Shown here: piece by piece, positions 62,215 through 64,000 of the stretch | Layout of the letters: the number at the start of each line of letters is the position of its first letter | Position numbering within the stretch: position 1 is the stretch's first letter | From: Verrucomicrobiales bacterium | GTDB lineage: Bacteria; Verrucomicrobiota; Verrucomicrobiia; Verrucomicrobiales; DEV007 | NCBI GenBank assembly: GCA_002698785.1 | Contig: PAAG01000059.1 | Location: 310,001 to 374,000 of the forward strand | Reading direction: 5' to 3' | Length of the DNA stretch: 64,000 nt | Notes under the pieces: generated by a model | Told to the model about the DNA's origin: nothing | The model's input: only the letters and a program-made list of their open reading frames with translations | Databases searched by the model: none | Translations under genes and position numbers: made by a program

Positions 62215-64000
62215 AGCGATTTCAGCTCGTCGATCGGTTCATCGATCAAAGTTTCTTTCCCCCACTCAACCCGCAGATTTCCATGGTCCGGAGTTGCCGC
62301 GCCGATACAGGCAAAAGGAAGCCCTTCGAAAAGGTCGGCGACTTTTTCCAGATTCTCCGGAGCAACTTCGATCACCAAACGCGAAGGTGACTCGCCAAAC
62401 AGGATTGCAGCCTTGGACGCATCGTGATCCATCGGGAGAGAACAAAGATCGATATCCAAACCTGCTTTTCCAGAGAAGGCAGCTTCCGCGAGAGTCACAG
62501 CAAGACCACCCTCACTCACATCGTGGGCCGAGAGAATAAGGCCTTCTTTTACTGCTTCGTAATACTTCCGGTAAGTAGCCATCGCGCCTTCGAACTCGGT
62601 CTCTGGCACTGTTGCATTTGTCAGCCCTTTGCGACGGGCGAAAACTGAGCCACCGAGTTCTGATTTTGTCGATCCAATGACGCACAGGACACTGTCGTCC
62701 TTACGAAGGGAGCTTCCGGTCACATGCTCCGGTTTTTCCACGATTCCCATACCACTGATGAGAATGGTCACAGGGATCGAGACAGGGCCTTCGTCGGTTT
62801 CGAAGTAGTTGTAAAAAGAGTCTTTCCCGGAAACGAAAGGCGCACCGTAGGCTTCTGCACCTGCAGCAATCGCCTTCACTGTCTCGACGAGGGCTCCGAG
62901 CTCCCTTTCATCGTCGGGATTGCCCATGCAGAAATTATCAAGAATGGCGAGCTTGTCCGGATCCGATCCGCATGCCACCAACTGACGAACGCACTCATCG
63001 ACGCAGGCAGCACCCATAGCGTAAGGATCAGTTTTTCCCCACTCTGGAAGGAGCGAAAGACTCATCGACATGAGATGCTCACTGCCGCTGATCCGAAGCA
63101 CTGCACCATCTTGCGGAGCGTCCCCGGTAGCACCAGCTAGAGGCTTCAGGACGGTGTTCCCTTGCACCTCATGGTCATACTCGCGAATAATCGGCTCGCG
63201 GGAAACAATCGCGAAGTCAGAAAGAATCTCTTTCAATGTCTCACCCGGGCTCTCCAGGATCGGTGCCTCGACAGGCTCAGTCCGCAATTCCCACTTCGAC
63301 TTCATCTGGCGAATCGGAGCATCGTGAAGCTTCGAGCAGTCGAGCTTACAGACGGTTTCACCGTGGTGAGTCACCTTTAGGATACCTGTGCCATCTGCCG
63401 AACCGAGGTCCGTCATTTCTGTCTCGTAGAGATCGGCAAGCTTCTGCAGTTCGAGAATAGAGTCGTCCTTAACGGCAAGCACCATACGCTCCTGGCTCTC
63501 ACTGATGAAGATCTCCCAACTAACGAGACCAGGCTCTTTCAATGGGGCATTGTCGAGATTAATGGTGCCACCGCACTCTTCAAGCATTTCACCGCAGGCA
63601 CTGGAGAAACCACCCGCACCACAGTCGGTGATAAATTCGATCAGCCCTTTGTCGCGGGCCGCGAGAACGAAATCCGCAGCTTTCTTCTCTTCGATCGGAT
63701 TACCAATCTGAACGGCCTGCTGGTCTTCCTCGTGGCTTTCCGTATCCAACGCAGCAGAGGAAAATGTTGCACCATGGAGGCCGTCGCGGCCTGTCCGGCC
63801 ACCGACAGCGATGACCCGCATACCAGGACCGACCTTCTTGTCGATGTCCTTGATCGGAATCACTCCGGCCGTACCGCAATAAACGAGCGGATTGTAGATG
63901 TAGGAATCGTCAAACTGGATCGCTCCGCTGACCGTGGGAATCCCCATGCGGTTTCCGTAGTCACGAACGCCTCGCACAACTCCACGCATCACGCCGAGAG
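62184..64000 (-). CDS. purL: Phosphoribosylformylglycinamidine synthase, synthase subunit (5' end beyond the window)
   Basis: 605 codons are present and the frame continues through the right edge, so the N-terminal part (about 150 residues by comparison with short PurL) is missing. Visible motifs include GVRDYGNRMGIPTVSGAIQF, VGGRTGRDGLHGATFSS, DCGAGGFSSACGEM, PYAMGAACVDE, VSGKDSFYNYFE and SAHDVSEGGLAVTL. It makes FGAM from FGAR, ATP and glutamine-derived ammonia with PurQ. Length suggests the small PurL form. Confidence 0.95.
   Translation of the reverse strand, partial: LGVMRGVVRGVRDYGNRMGIPTVSGAIQFDDSYIYNPLVYCGTAGVIPIKDIDKKVGPGMRVIAVGGRTGRDGLHGATFSSAALDTESHEEDQQAVQIGNPIEEKKAADFVLAARDKGLIEFITDCGAGGFSSACGEMLEECGGTINLDNAPLKEPGLVSWEIFISESQERMVLAVKDDSILELQKLADLYETEMTDLGSADGTGILKVTHHGETVCKLDCSKLHDAPIRQMKSKWELRTEPVEAPILESPGETLKEILSDFAIVSREPIIREYDHEVQGNTVLKPLAGATGDAPQDGAVLRISGSEHLMSMSLSLLPEWGKTDPYAMGAACVDECVRQLVACGSDPDKLAILDNFCMGNPDDERELGALVETVKAIAAGAEAYGAPFVSGKDSFYNYFETDEGPVSIPVTILISGMGIVEKPEHVTGSSLRKDDSVLCVIGSTKSELGGSVFARRKGLTNATVPETEFEGAMATYRKYYEAVKEGLILSAHDVSEGGLAVTLAEAAFSGKAGLDIDLCSLPMDHDASKAAILFGESPSRLVIEVAPENLEKVADLFEGLPFACIGAATPDHGNLRVEWGKETLIDEPIDELKSLWKNGLAQYY

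Noticed and set aside
1-64000. CRISPR arrays, insertion sequences, phage genes
   Set aside because: No regular repeat-spacer pattern, transposase, integrase or phage structural gene was seen.

Overview
The window looks like a chromosomal segment of a Verrucomicrobiota bacterium (PVC superphylum), roughly 53% G+C, probably marine or polysaccharide-degrading. The evidence is the mix of secreted sulfatases, PQQ-propeller and sugar-dehydrogenase-like proteins, SGNH esterases, a DUF5069 protein, the long Bacteroidota/Verrucomicrobiota-type PurF, and an SOS box of the form TGTTC-N4-GAACA. Shine-Dalgarno sites are weak or missing before many genes, so several start codons were chosen from signal peptides and overlaps.

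Layout. 1-2.4 kb: two unidentified minus-strand genes, one long and coiled-coil. 2.5-6 kb: a D-Ala-D-Ala dipeptidase with a possible leader-peptide attenuator, then a heavy-metal P-type ATPase with a DUF434 protein. 6-18.3 kb: secreted hydrolases (PQQ-like propeller, esterases, PhoD- and PqaA-like proteins, a rhamnogalacturonan acetylesterase-like SGNH protein), a ribose-type sugar ABC importer split into two blocks, and a sulfatase gene interrupted by an in-frame amber codon. 18.3-25.2 kb: a possible four-way-junction RNA, a XylR-like AraC regulator, and assorted secreted or small proteins, including an extremely basic OmpA-domain protein. 25.3-28.1 kb: a DUF4130-UdgX protein and a radical SAM DNA-repair protein behind a near-perfect LexA-type operator. 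28.1-28.6 kb: tRNA-Pro and tRNA-Arg, with a 24-bp duplication of the tRNA-Pro 3' end. 28.7-32 kb: TMEM220-like protein, sugar dehydrogenase, PrsW protease. 32-40.6 kb: one exopolysaccharide operon (tyrosine autokinase, glycosyl-phosphate transferase, polymerase/ligase, two glycosyltransferases, PIG-L deacetylase). 40.9-44.6 kb: ExbB-ExbD-TPR operon. 44.6-48.3 kb: membrane protein, IscA-like protein, MutL, a small protein and a relic of a second mutL 3' end. 48.3-49.5 kb: gene-poor. 49.5-53 kb: sulfatase, lactonase, Zeta-like kinase with a small partner. 53-64 kb: nucleotide synthesis, with purD-pyrR-pyrB-pyrC' and purL-purQ-purM-purF runs separated by a PQQ-like propeller gene.

How the genes fit together. 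The pyrR-pyrB-pyrC' order and the loss of two metal-binding histidines in the dihydroorotase recall the Pseudomonas arrangement, in which an inactive dihydroorotase is a structural partner of aspartate transcarbamoylase. The pur genes cover five steps of IMP synthesis. The 32-40 kb operon can build, polymerise and modify a surface polysaccharide, but no outer-membrane export gene is seen in it. The secreted hydrolases and the sugar importer suggest use of sulfated and acetylated plant or algal polysaccharides. The strongest candidates for new biology are the SOS-controlled radical SAM/UdgX pair, the amber-interrupted sulfatase, the sugar permease with an inserted extracytoplasmic domain, the RNA candidate near 18.4 kb and the mutL 3' relic.
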